64,000 nt of DNA from Chondrus crispus (lineage: Eukaryota; Rhodophyta; Florideophyceae; Gigartinales; Gigartinaceae), in contig NW_005179054.1 of the NCBI RefSeq assembly GCF_000350225.1, forward strand, positions 136,931-200,930, given 5' to 3'. Below the pieces are notes generated by a model. It was not told where the DNA came from. It ran no database searches and saw only the letters and a list, made by a program, of their open reading frames with translations. Every line of letters starts with the position of its first letter. Position 1 is the stretch's first letter. A program made the translations under genes and the position numbers. Below, one piece after another: positions 1-9,936 of the stretch.

Positions 1-44
1 AAAGCACAAAAGCAAATGAACACACTTTGCTATTCCACCACCGA

Positions 45-3000
45 TCACGACACCAGTTCAAGGTCTGCGTCCACAAACCCGAACATCGTTTTCAACAAGT
101 TGACTTGCTCCTTCGCTCGCGCGTCTACAACACCATCGGTAATCACGTCTGCCTGGAACAAAAGATACAACTCCCGTCTTTCCGAAACAGAAACGGCAGG
201 TGCGTTGACCTTCGCGGGGAGTAGCTTTCCATACCGAAGCATGGTCTTCAGTTCAGCCACCGCTGACTCTGACCTGTCTTGTCTCAAACTGGCAGATGCC
301 TGAACGAGATGAGACAGAGTACGGCGCTGAATACAAGCCAGCAGAATGTCCTTAGCTGCCGCGTCTTCGACTTGAAGACTCTTTTGCACTTCTTGGACAA
401 GGTCCTGGTTGTCTGCTGCTAAGGCCCCAGTGTCAATTGCTGCATCGATCTCCACACCGAAGAGCTTGGCCCTTTGGTCTGCGGACACTTTCAAGTCCTT
501 GACCAAATCTACATCCAGAAGGGCAGCCGTTTTGCGCAATTTCTTCACTGTCTCTGGCAATACCTTTGGTAGCGCATATATCTGTTCAAGCAACACAGAT
601 ACTCTGTTATTCTTCGCATCCTTCAGGAGAGAAGCACAATGGTCTTCCTTCATGCTTAACATTTTCTGAATGTTGGACAAGAAATCGACATCTTTGTCTT
701 CCAGAGGACCTTTCAGTAGTGACTGATTGATGTAATTCTTGTAAATCACGGTACCAATGTCTGAATGAATGTTGGAGATTTCGTCTTCTTGCATTCCCAA
801 AATAGAGCCCAATTGGTCCAGGGCTGCAAACAAACGCTGCTTCTCCCCACGTGTTTGAGCACTGAAACACTGAATGACGTATTGCTTGTATAGTTCGTTG
901 TAGACCTTTGGTTGGAGATCGCCCCGCAATGTGACTGGATACTTGGTAACGGTCTTCTTCTCTCCATCGACTTCAATTTCCTCTTCCTTTGCCAAGCCAT
1001 TCCTGACATAAAAGTCCACTAGATTGGAGAGCTCAATTGGAAGACCGCCTGCATCGATACCCAACACTGCTCCAGCTCGTTTGATGTTCGGGTCATCACC
1101 AACATCACGTTCTTCGTTTTGGCCACGGAACGATTGGCGCTTCTCAAGTTGAGACATCGCTCTAGTCACGTAAAGGAGCATCCTCTGCTTGACGACTCTA
1201 AAGAATGCACCATCAGCGTCTTCCCTCGAGAGCCCCAAACGTTCTCGCAATCGCTCAAGACCACCCTTGTATTCATCGAGCATGATACCAGTAGGACCCA
1301 TCGCCTCCGTCACAGACTGTTCATACACCGGACCCATGCACGACTTGTGTACTGGAGCTGCATCCTCTGGCGACAACCCCAGAAACTCTCTCAACACGAA
1401 GAGCTCCTGCGATTCGTGCTCTTGGAGGATTCGATTACCATCCACAAGTCTCGTAAGTTTGTTCCTGTAAATATCCAAATCAATGCTCTTGGACGTCTCG
1501 AGTGGCAGAGCTAAATCGTCCTTGATCTTGGTGATACCAGCCTTGCGCTCGTCGTCGAATGTACCAGCAGCTACTGCATCAGAGACAGCCTTCTTGTACA
1601 CTGGTCCAGCAGCAGTCTTGAAAGCTTCAAGGGCGACCTCCTCCGTCAGCCCCAGCACGGCTCGTAATCTAGCCAATTGAGTCTCTTGTTCGGGACCAAT
1701 GAGGCGGCTTTCTAGGCACTTTGAAAGATAGATACGATACATCTGACGTGGCTCCATGCGCGAAAGGACGCTGGCAACCTTCGGCATGTATGACTTGATA
1801 ATTGCAGTCTCGTCCTGGACGTCATCATTGGACACCTTCAACAAGCCGACGATCCCTTCTGTATACTGTAGGAGCTCTTTCAGCTGGGTGATGCATCCGT
1901 TGACATTCTGAACACGCAGATACTTGCTCGCTGTGCGAATATGGTCGCTCGCCCTCTCGCTAATTTCTTTAGACATCGCGACCCTCGCAGCATCAGAAGG
2001 GAACGAGAGTTCCGACTGCCGCAGAGCCAGGCGGCCGTAGATGCTCGCGAAAGATTCCTCAGCCTTCTTAACCGCATCAAGAGCCTCACCGACCTCCATG
2101 CGATATACCGGCTCAGCAAGCGTTGTTAGCGTAGAGCTGGCTCTGTCGTCGCCAATCTTGAGCAACGTGCGTAACCGGGCGAGGGATTCATTGTCAACTT
2201 CGTTAAGCTTCCCCTTTTGTGATACAAGGGAGTCAACGCGATCTGCATACGCATCCGAGCGGATGCGTTCCGCCTGTATGTCCTTGACGCCCAAAGTCGC
2301 CTGAGCAGCCAAAAGATCCTCGCTACCAACTGACGAATCGACGCAAGCGCGGGCAACCACATCCTTATAAAATGGGAGCGCGACGCGTGCAACGCGCTCC
2401 TCGTATCTATCCTTGTTCATGGAAAAGAACTTGAACAACCTCGACTGCTCGTACCGGTAGGCCTCCTCGGTCTCCTTGTCCTCATACATGCGATCGGACA
2501 AGAAAAGGAGCTTATCCAGTTTTCTCTGGGCCGCGTCACGCTCGAAATCATCGTCCTCCGCATCCATGTAGACAACGTTGTTGCGATAAAACGCGCGGCA
2601 AGCTTCAAAGTGAGCGTCTCCAACGCTTGCGCCACCTAACCTAAAAGCGGCCTTCAGCCTACCCAGCTGGGAAATCTCCCCAAAGCTAACATCCGGGACG
2701 GCGACCATCGCGAGCAAGTACAGTTCGTACGTCGTCTCGCACATTTCCGTGAGGTCCTCGTCACTCAGGCCGAACTTGCCCTTCATCCCTTGCACCAGCG
2801 GCGGCAGCTCTGGATCGGCGAGCCCCTTTTCCATGAGCAATTTGGCGAGATACTTCCGGGCGGCCTTCTTCGGTCCATTTCGGAGCGTGACCACGCCCGC
2901 GGCGGCGACGGCGGCGCCCGCGACGGCGGCGCCGGGGCGGGCGATGCCGCGCGGCGGCGCCGCGGAAAAGGAGATGGCGGACGCGGCGAGGACGGTCGCG

Positions 3001-3233
3001 GCGGCCAGCAGGCCGCGCAGCGGCGGCGCGAGGGCGCCGAAGGCGACATCGGGCGCGGAGCCGACTTGGGCGTCGACGGCCGCCGCAGTGGCCGCTGCAT
3101 TGTCGTCGGCCGACGCGCGCGGGACTGAGAGGGGCGGGCGTCGGCGCGACAGACGCAGCCGATCAAGCGCGGCGGACGGGCGTGAAAGGGGGAGCGAGAG
3201 GCCCGGGACGAAAGCGAGACGGGACGGAGCCAT
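45..3233 (-). CDS. TIC110: TIC110-like chloroplast inner-envelope protein
   Basis: A single uninterrupted 1062-residue frame opens with ATG at 3233 and closes with TGA at 45-47. The first ~45 residues are rich in Ser, Arg, Ala and Pro with few acidic residues, as expected of a plastid transit peptide. Two hydrophobic Ala-rich segments at about residues 70-115 fit the N-terminal membrane anchors. The rest is long, helical and soluble, with repeated blocks built around PVY (for example AEPVY, AAGPVY, MGPVY), typical of the TIC110 helical repeats. In the family the protein sits in the plastid inner envelope and scaffolds stromal chaperones during protein import. Length and architecture match. 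The 5' end is very GC-rich compared with the remainder. It is divergent from DRG1 across about 625 bp. The family is confident; the exact transit-peptide cleavage site is not visible. Confidence 0.9.
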   Translation of the reverse strand: MAPSRLAFVPGLSLPLSRPSAALDRLRLSRRRPPLSVPRASADDNAAATAAAVDAQVGSAPDVAFGALAPPLRGLLAAATVLAASAISFSAAPPRGIARPGAAVAGAAVAAAGVVTLRNGPKKAARKYLAKLLMEKGLADPELPPLVQGMKGKFGLSDEDLTEMCETTYELYLLAMVAVPDVSFGEISQLGRLKAAFRLGGASVGDAHFEACRAFYRNNVVYMDAEDDDFERDAAQRKLDKLLFLSDRMYEDKETEEAYRYEQSRLFKFFSMNKDRYEERVARVALPFYKDVVARACVDSSVGSEDLLAAQATLGVKDIQAERIRSDAYADRVDSLVSQKGKLNEVDNESLARLRTLLKIGDDRASSTLTTLAEPVYRMEVGEALDAVKKAEESFASIYGRLALRQSELSFPSDAARVAMSKEISERASDHIRTASKYLRVQNVNGCITQLKELLQYTEGIVGLLKVSNDDVQDETAIIKSYMPKVASVLSRMEPRQMYRIYLSKCLESRLIGPEQETQLARLRAVLGLTEEVALEAFKTAAGPVYKKAVSDAVAAGTFDDERKAGITKIKDDLALPLETSKSIDLDIYRNKLTRLVDGNRILQEHESQELFVLREFLGLSPEDAAPVHKSCMGPVYEQSVTEAMGPTGIMLDEYKGGLERLRERLGLSREDADGAFFRVVKQRMLLYVTRAMSQLEKRQSFRGQNEERDVGDDPNIKRAGAVLGIDAGGLPIELSNLVDFYVRNGLAKEEEIEVDGEKKTVTKYPVTLRGDLQPKVYNELYKQYVIQCFSAQTRGEKQRLFAALDQLGSILGMQEDEISNIHSDIGTVIYKNYINQSLLKGPLEDKDVDFLSNIQKMLSMKEDHCASLLKDAKNNRVSVLLEQIYALPKVLPETVKKLRKTAALLDVDLVKDLKVSADQRAKLFGVEIDAAIDTGALAADNQDLVQEVQKSLQVEDAAAKDILLACIQRRTLSHLVQASASLRQDRSESAVAELKTMLRYGKLLPAKVNAPAVSVSERRELYLLFQADVITDGVVDARAKEQVNLLKTMFGFVDADLELVS

Positions 3234-3858
3234 GATGCGGGGGGGCGGGGGGAATCGCGGGGGCGAATGCGGGGCGCGTCGACGAGTTCAAGAGTGCCGC
3301 CGTGATCTCGGCGTATTGGACAGTCGAGATGTGGTTTACGGAAAGTGTACTGTACCCTTCAAGGGTACAGTACACTTTCCGTAAACTAAGGGTAGTTGCC
3401 GGTTGAAACGGTCTTTCAGGCCAATCTCGACCAAATCTCTCGTTTTACACAGTATGGACGAATCATGTTTCAGTACGAGCGGCTTTTTCCTTACAGAGCT
3501 GGGTTGCTACAGCTACCATCATAGTAACCTGACGGCTGGGCTTAAAGCATAACAAGTGACACGTGGACCTTTTTTTTGGCCGTGCCAAGTAGCACACGTG
3601 TTCAATGAATGGCAGCTTGCTACGGTAGACGCTTCCATGCCCCCTTCACCCCGATCACCATCAAAATCCCGACGAGCATCTTCCCCGTCTGGCAGTCTCA
3701 GCATTCCATACCGCTCCTTCGCTCTCTCCTTTCAGTTCGACAGACAGAAACCTGAAAGTCTCCACTCCTCAAATCCATCTTCTGTCATCGCGCTTCTTGC
3801 GGCCCGTTGCATACCCAGACCAAACTCTCAGCGTCCAGAACAAGATCCTGACTTCAAC
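3234..3858. other. Intergenic region between divergent TIC110 and DRG1
   Basis: This 625-bp spacer must hold the promoters of both divergent genes. The only strong structure seen is the perfect hairpin at 3334-3386, about 100 bp upstream of the TIC110 start codon. The part next to DRG1 is CT-rich on the + strand. I see no RNA gene and no convincing TATA box. Confidence 0.6.
3334..3386. repeat. Perfect 26-bp inverted repeat with 1-nt spacer
   Basis: The left arm 3334-3359 (GTTTACGGAAAG...) and right arm 3361-3386 are exact reverse complements separated by a single C at 3360. It would form an almost loopless cruciform or a perfect RNA hairpin. It contains the TACTGTAC/GTACAGTA word seen repeatedly in intergenic DNA of this window. 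A second hairpin of identical design lies at 36283-36339. Confidence 0.9.
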
Positions 3859-5151
3859 ATGGGGGTCCAAGAACGCATCAAAGATATCGAAACAGAGATG
3901 TCCCGCACGCAGAAGAACAAAGCCACAGAAGGTGTAAGTTCTCCACATTCATCCCCACTTCCTCTCTTCCAACCACTGTCCGCAACTATTCTGACCACCG
4001 CGTTCCCCCGTCCGCGCAGCATCTTGGCATTTTAAAAGCCAAGCTCGCACGCCTCCGGCGCGAAGCCCTGGAAGGTCCCAAGTCGGGCGGAAACGCCGCG
4101 GAGAGAGGATTCGAGGTCGTCAAGTACGGAGATGCACGCGTCGCCGTCGTCGGCTTCCCATCAACGGGAAAGAGTACATTCCTCAGCGCTGTCACCGAGA
4201 CGGAGAGCGAGGCTGCCAACTGTGCGTATATATCCCCATCCACTCTCGAAGACAACGTCCGCTCGATGCATGCCATGTCTGACCTGATTTCACACCCGCA
4301 CACAACTCCATCCGGTCCGCACAGACGAATTCACAACCCTCACATGCGTGCCGGGTATCCTCACCCACAAAGGCGCCACCATCCAGCTGTTAGATCTCCC
4401 CGGAATCATTGAGGGCGCCTCGCAGGGCAAAGGCCGTGGCCGCCAGGTCATTGCTGTAGCTCGCTCAGCCGATCTCATTCTACTCATGCTAGACGCCACC
4501 AAGTCCGACATCCAACGCACCTTGCTTGAGAGAGAGCTCGAGGCCGTTGGTATTCGTCTTAACAAGACCCCGCCCGATGTATACTTCAAGCCGAAGAAAT
4601 CAGGCGGCATTGCTTTCACCGCCACTTTGCCCTTGACTCATATTACAGAATCTGTGTGCAGGAACATTCTCAAAGAGTATAAGATACATAACGCTGATGT
4701 CGTCATTCGCCAGGATATCTCCATCGACGAGATGATTGATGTTATCGATGATAATAGGCAATACATTCGGTGTCTGTATTTGTACAGCAAGGTGGATGCG
4801 GTCTCGCTGGAGGAGGTCAATCGTCTCGCCCATCAAGAAAACTCTGTCGTCATGTCTTGCTACCTCAAGCTCAATCTAGAGTATGTCATCGAGCAGATCT
4901 GGGAGCATCTAGGCCTTTGCCGCGTATATACGAAGAAGCAAGGCGCCCCACCTGACTTCAAAGAACCTATTGTATTACGCGGAGGCAGCAAAGTGGAGGA
5001 CGCATGCAAGTCCATTCACAGAAGTCTCGCAGATCCATCGCAGTTCCGTTACGCGCTCGTATGGGGAAGGTCAACAAAACATGATCCACAACGGGTCGGC
5101 CTCCAGCACAAGCTCACTGATGAAGACGTACTTCAAATCATGTCCAAGTGA
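3859..5151 (+). CDS. DRG1: DRG1-type developmentally regulated GTP-binding protein (3 exons)
   Basis: The ATG at 3859 begins MGVQERIKDIE, the usual DRG start. Exon 1 is 3859-3933 (donor GTAAGT at 3934), exon 2 is 4020-4221 (acceptor CGCAG; donor GTGCGT at 4222), and exon 3 is 4325-5151 (acceptor CACAG; stop TGA). Splicing restores the family motif KATE-x-HLGILKAK and the G2 region NYEFTTLTC, and gives 367 residues, the normal DRG1 length. Visible motifs are the P-loop GFPSTGKST, G3 DLPGI, the G4-like SKVD and a C-terminal TGS domain ending in DEDVLQI. DRG1 proteins are cytosolic Obg-family GTPases associated with ribosomes through DFRP partners. The gene is convergent with DapL, 212 bp apart. 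The family call is very secure; the exon borders rest on reading-frame and consensus fit. Confidence 0.93.
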
Positions 5152-5363
5152 CCACTTAAAGCATTCATTCGTCTCCCACGCCAACGCTGTGTCAGATTTA
5201 CAGAAGACTGATGCACCCCTGGTGAACCTAAGCTATCTCTACGGACTCGCGGAACGCAATGGAATCGTCAAACGAGCCAGGAGCTGCAACCTCGGCCCTC
5301 CATGTATCTACGGTAATGACTCAGACGTACAGCTCCAAGCCTGCATCAGGTGTCCCTACGCAT

Positions 5364-6698
5364 CTATGCGGCTGGGACACCGGCATACATAGCGCGCAAT
5401 CTCTTGCAGGCCTCCTCACACGCTTCCCGAGGAGCAAATGCACTCAGACGGAGGTAACCCTCTCCGCCTGGGCCAAACCCAGCACCAGGGATCGTGACGA
5501 CTTGCGCCTTATCAAGGATCTCCGAGAAAACGTCCCAGCTCTTCTTCCCAGGGAAACCAACCCAGATATAAGGCGCATCAGTCCCACCATAAACCTTGAA
5601 GCCAAGTTCCAGCATGGTCTTGCGCAGAACAGCAGCATTGCCGAGGTAGTAGGCAATCAGATCCTCAATTTCCTTACGACCGCTATCTTCCAAGCATGCA
5701 AGCCCCCCGTTCTGGGAGATGCTGCTCGCACCATTAAAGCACGTTGACATGATGCGATTGAAGTCGTCACGAACGGCACTTCCATCTGCAAATTTGAGCT
5801 CATCAGGAACGATAACCCAGCCAAGACGCACACCCGTAAATCCAGCATACTTGGAAAACGAGTTGACCTCGATCGAGCAGTCCCTGGCGCCTGGGATCTC
5901 GTAGATACTAGTAGGGACGTCTGGGTTGTTAATGAAGGGAGCGTAGGCAGCATCGTAAATGATTATACTTCCATTCTTCTTCGCAAAGTTGACCAGTTGT
6001 GTTAATTGTTCGCGGGTGGCAGCAGCACCCGTGGGGTTGTTCGGGGAGCAAAAGAAGATGAGATCTGTGCGCTTGACCTTAGACAGATCCGGGAAGAAGT
6101 CGTTCTCCGCATCGCATTGCATGTATTGAATTCCTTCAAACTGACCCTTGCTCTCATCATAAAGGCCTGTCTGCCCCATCATAACCGATGTATCGACGTA
6201 AACTGGGTAACTCGGATCCTGGACGGCAACGGTCGCGGTGGCACCGAAGACCTGTTGCAGTCTAGAAATATCGCATTTCGCACCGTCTGAAACGAAAACC
6301 TCGTCCGACTTAACGGTCCCCTTGTACAAAACCTGAGCAATTTTCTCCCTGAGAGGACCCATGCCTTGCTCAGCACCATAACCCGAGTACCCTTCCTCCG
6401 TGCCGAGCTTTGAAGCTCCGCCGACAAGCCCGGAGCAAATGTGTTCCGGGATCGGCATCGTGGTATCCCCAACGCCAAGCGAAATGATATCTGCACCAGG
6501 GTTCTGCTCCAGGTATGCACGGCGCCGGCGACCGATCTCAGGAAACAGATATCCAGCCTGCAGCTTCTTGAGATTTGCATTGCGCGGGACGGCAGAAGCA
6601 ATGGGAGTTGTGCGCACGGCAGAACGCGACCGTCGCGAAAACGATGCGGCTTTGACATTAGTGCCGATAAACGTCGATGGGAAGGAGATGAAAGCCAT
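5364..6698 (-). CDS. dapL: LL-diaminopimelate aminotransferase, plastid-targeted
   Basis: This 444-residue intronless frame starts at ATG 6698. It is a fold-type I PLP aminotransferase. The core begins at KLQAGYLFPEIGRRRRAY and carries the DapL hallmark segments ISLGVGDTTMPIP, SDGAKCDISRLQ, CSPNNPTGAA and NSFSKYAGFTGVRLGW, where the Lys of SFSKYAGF is the PLP Schiff-base lysine. About 40 leading residues rich in Ser, Arg and Thr resemble a plastid transit peptide. The enzyme converts tetrahydrodipicolinate and glutamate to LL-diaminopimelate in one step of lysine biosynthesis, the plant, cyanobacterial and chlamydial route. All expected catalytic motifs look intact. It ends convergently with DRG1. 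Confidence 0.93.
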   Translation of the reverse strand: MAFISFPSTFIGTNVKAASFSRRSRSAVRTTPIASAVPRNANLKKLQAGYLFPEIGRRRRAYLEQNPGADIISLGVGDTTMPIPEHICSGLVGGASKLGTEEGYSGYGAEQGMGPLREKIAQVLYKGTVKSDEVFVSDGAKCDISRLQQVFGATATVAVQDPSYPVYVDTSVMMGQTGLYDESKGQFEGIQYMQCDAENDFFPDLSKVKRTDLIFFCSPNNPTGAAATREQLTQLVNFAKKNGSIIIYDAAYAPFINNPDVPTSIYEIPGARDCSIEVNSFSKYAGFTGVRLGWVIVPDELKFADGSAVRDDFNRIMSTCFNGASSISQNGGLACLEDSGRKEIEDLIAYYLGNAAVLRKTMLELGFKVYGGTDAPYIWVGFPGKKSWDVFSEILDKAQVVTIPGAGFGPGGEGYLRLSAFAPREACEEACKRLRAMYAGVPAA

Positions 6699-7491
6699 AC
6701 TGGGTCGGATTATCTAGCAAAATCGGAACACGGGTGCGTGGATGACAGCTTTGGCGGTTGTCGAAGATGTGATCGATGCCGGGGAGATGGAGCTCTGGTC
6801 TGCAGAATGACAATAGGAAGCGGTTCAGTGCCCCTGCGAGGATGATAGCCTATCCAGAGGCGTTTAATTCGCGGAGTTTTGCAAGAATTTGATATGGATC
6901 GCAATGTACATTGTCCAGGAGACCAGGCTCGTTTCCAGCAGGGCAGACCATGCTTTACAGTAGCTGCAGTATGCAGGCAAACTACTGTAGCAGCGTTAGC
7001 ATAGCTACTGTAGCTAGTGAACATAGCATTACGTCAATCACTGCGCAGATTGCTTGATCCATCGCCGAGCACACCCCTTTTCCTTCAGTTTAGAGTTCAC
7101 AATTTCATAACATCATGTGTGCATCTCCGATGCGGGCAACCGTTTTGACGACGGGAAACCCCCCAGCGATGCCGCCGGTATGATAAATCCTAACTTTCAA
7201 TTAAAACAGTCCACCGCCCGAAGTGAAACTCCCACCTCTCTCAGACACCCGATAACGCAAAGGAAGATGTAAGCCAGGATGTCTGTAAAAGTATTGTCAG
7301 AAAAGGAGGATCCATTCCCAAAACATCCTTAGACTCAATACTACACTACATTGAAACCGCCATTGCACCCTGCATATGCATTTTTGCATTCTGCTGGAAA
7401 CTTTTAGGAAACAAACGACAAACATACAATAACCAACCAGACCTCCGAAAATAACACTACACAAATACCTAACCATATCGAAGAGCATACT
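6699..7491. other. Non-coding spacer
   Basis: About 790 bp without a recognisable gene. The first part holds the DapL promoter. Two copies of CTACTGTAG lie at about 6980-7015. Otherwise I see nothing. Confidence 0.5.
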
Positions 7492-8082
7492 TTGCGTCGA
7501 AGTCCCCAAGTCTTCGGAGAGCCCAACCTATATACCCGACCCAACGTTTTATCTGGACCCAACGTCGTCGAAGAGTCCACTTTTTTCTGGAACCAACCTC
7601 TTCGTAGGCCCCAACCTCTTTAAAGGGCCCAACTTTTGCAGGTTCCATCATTTATTCACGTATCTTGAAGACCCCACCTCGTCCAATGCCTCACTTTGTG
7701 TCGAAGACCCAACCCAACCTCTTGGGAGTCCCAAGTGGTCAGCCCAACGCTTCTACACTATCGAACTCTTTAGAGGTCCCAACCTGTATGCGACCCAACG
7801 TTTCATCAGGACCCGACCTCGTCAAAGAGCACCTTTTGTGTCGAAGGACTGTCGAAGACCCAACTTCTTCGGAGGGCCCGACCTCTTTGAACGGCCCAAC
7901 TTGTGCGGGACCCAACCTCGTTGAAAAACACGCTTTGTGCCGAAGACTCAATTGTCTAAGACCCAACGTCTTCGGACATCCCAACCTCTTCGGACGGCCC
8001 AACTTGTGCAGGACCCACCCTCGTCGAAGAGCACACTTTGTGCCGATGACCCAACTGTCGAAGACCCAACGTCTTCGGAGGG
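7492..8082. repeat. Minisatellite, ~103-bp unit with ~17-bp CCCAAC sub-repeats (left part)
   Basis: The stretch is built from short blocks with the core CCCAAC (GAAGACCCAACGTCTTCGGA, GGGCCCAACCTC and similar). In the better-preserved right half the block TTCGGA recurs at 7868, 7971 and 8074, giving a period of 103 bp. The left half is more diverged. Open frames in it on both strands arise from repetition and have no codon-level support. It continues at 8691 after the solo LTR. Confidence 0.8.
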
Positions 8083-8690
8083 TGTGGTACAACGACCGAT
8101 CCGCGGTCGGTGTACAGTAGGAGCGGCCGCGCGCAGCGGGCACGGGGCACCGTGGCCCACGTGTAATACGCATGATTACCGAACGGGCGCAGCAAGTGAC
8201 AGGTGTACGCCTGGGTACACGTGTAGTGTAAGGAACCGTGTGGGGATAATGCGCGCGCAGTGTAATGCAAGCGCGTAGTGTGAGGATCCGTGCGGTAGTG
8301 TAATGACGGCGCTAGATTTTCAATCGCGTACAGTACCTGGTCCACAGTAAGTGACAGGTACTGTATTGGACAGGTGTCCCGGGCGTCCCTCTGAGGGGTT
8401 AAGACCTGGACACCGTCCTCGCAGTAAACACGGGGGGCAGACTTGCCCCCCTCCCTTTCGCGCCTACGTACTACCGTTTCGGTATTCTCTCGCGCGTTGG
8501 CTTCTAACCCCTTACCGGTCGTCTCCGATCTAGCACCTCGGGACGACTGCGCGTAACCGGCCAGTGTGCCACTCTCTTTTCGCAAGTCCGACCGTTCGGT
8601 AACCGCGCGCCGCGCGTCTCGCGTCGCGAGCTCCCTCGGCTCATCCTCCGAGCCTCTCGCCCGCTAGGGTTTGAGGAGAGTTGTACCACA
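8083..8690. mobile_element. Solo LTR with GAGGG target-site duplication
   Basis: A 608-bp unit begins TGTGGTACAAC and ends GTTGTACCACA, an 11-bp perfect terminal inverted repeat with TG...CA ends. It is flanked on both sides by GAGGG (8078-8082 and 8691-8695). Removing the unit and one GAGGG rejoins the minisatellite block CTTCGGAGGGCCCAACC. No coding lies inside. The ends resemble those of the Ty3/gypsy LTR at 50223-50880 (TGTGGTATAAC...), so a gypsy-type parent is inferred, but the interiors are not obviously the same family. Orientation cannot be fixed. Confidence 0.85.
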
Positions 8691-8865
8691 GAGGGCCCAA
8701 CCTCTTTGAAGGGCCCAACTTGTGCAGGACCCAACCTCGTCGATGAGCACACATTTTGTCGAAGACCCAACGTCTTCGGAGGGCCCAACGTCTTTGAAGG
8801 GCTCAACGTGTGCAGGGCCCACGTTTCTTCAGGTTTTTTGAAGACCCCCCCTCATCGAACGCCCA
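8691..8865. repeat. Minisatellite (right part, after the solo LTR)
   Basis: This continues the CCCAAC array interrupted by the LTR, with blocks GGGCCCAACCTCTTTGAAG, GACCCAACCTCGTCGA and GAAGACCCAACGTCTTCGGA. One 17-bp sub-block is missing relative to the consensus, so the phase after the LTR is shorter (about 87 bp to the next TTCGGA). Confidence 0.75.
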
Positions 8866-9936
8866 ACTGTTCTGCAGAGAAGAACCTATTTATGGGGAAC
8901 ATATCGTCTTCACAGTGTAATCCTTCGTTTACTGGCAACACAATGCGTATACGTCCATGGCTAGCTCTATTTTTAAATGCTCTTAAACGTTTCACAATCG
9001 GACCATGTCTAATCAGACCATGTCTTCTTTAGTTGTTAATATTTTCATAATTTGTCATGCTCGATAGCATTATATATACACCCTGCGGTATTATCTAAGG
9101 ATACATTAGTACTACTGTCTCCTTTAAATTCTCCATCAGTTTTACGTGTACGGAACTATAAGGAGTAGAGTTTTGCAAGAACTGTTCTAAGCTCATCATA
9201 GCGATACATATCAACCATGGACGAGAGTTCTAGCCGTCTGCAGCTGAATGGCAAAAGAAGCCTAAGTGATTGTTAGTTTTGTCTTTAATCAACGCCTTTT
9301 GAGATTTTGTCGTCAAGATCTCTTTCAAGATCATAACTGTCATTTTCTTGATTCCACAGTACGCTATGACATTTCATGAGTTGAATCACGAACTTCACAG
9401 TATATTACTTTCACAGTGAAATTTGCATTACAGTTTTATGATAGAAGAGTAGGTCAAAGGTTCTTACGGATAGCAAAGCAAGAAGACTCTTTCGCCATCA
9501 TAACTATCAGGCCCTGCATTTGAAGAGAACGGGACTACAAGGGGTTATAATCATCTTACGTGTGTAAGTACGATCACGTTTAAGGATCAAGGTGTAATCA
9601 TGAAGTCATCAGATTCTGAATAACTGATTGTAGCAACCAGTATGCGATGAAATTCCATTCAAAACTTTCTCGAATCTTCTCTAGACGTTTTTCCGCTAGA
9701 GTAGTCCTAAATACAAGGCTTTCAATTGAAATTATGAACATCAAACGCAAAATTTACATTCATATACAGAGAAAGGCACCTCTGACGTAATGGTGGACTG
9801 CCATTTGTGTTCAATTTGTGATTGTCAGAAATAATACAAACAGAGGTGCTTTTTTACGAAATACATGAATAGAATCGTGCGCTCCTGAAACAAATTTAGG
9901 TTTACTTGGTAGGTAAACACCATCGGAAACAGTTCT
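8866..9936. other. AT-rich non-coding spacer
   Basis: About 1.07 kb without a recognisable gene. Near its right end an imperfect inverted repeat (12 of 13 bp) around GGCACCTCTG pairs 9772-9784 with 9841-9853, and a short GTTTAC...GTAAAC pair follows at about 9900. These may mark the left edge of the recombinase element or its 3' end, but no matching sequence was found on the far side. Confidence 0.4.

Noticed and set aside
2749-3384. 211-codon + strand frame opposite the start of TIC110
   Set aside because: It is a shadow of the GC-rich transit-peptide region of TIC110, low in complexity and with no family motif.
7665-8173. Frames of about 150 codons on both strands
   Set aside because: They are products of the minisatellite, whose period avoids stops; the peptide is only the repeat translated.
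7492-8865. CRISPR-like spaced repeats
   Set aside because: Repeat and spacer are not distinct, units are diverged sub-repeats, and the genome is eukaryotic.
9772-9853. Imperfect inverted repeat as a TIR of the recombinase element
   Set aside because: No matching sequence was found at the right side of the block; it is more likely a local hairpin or terminator.
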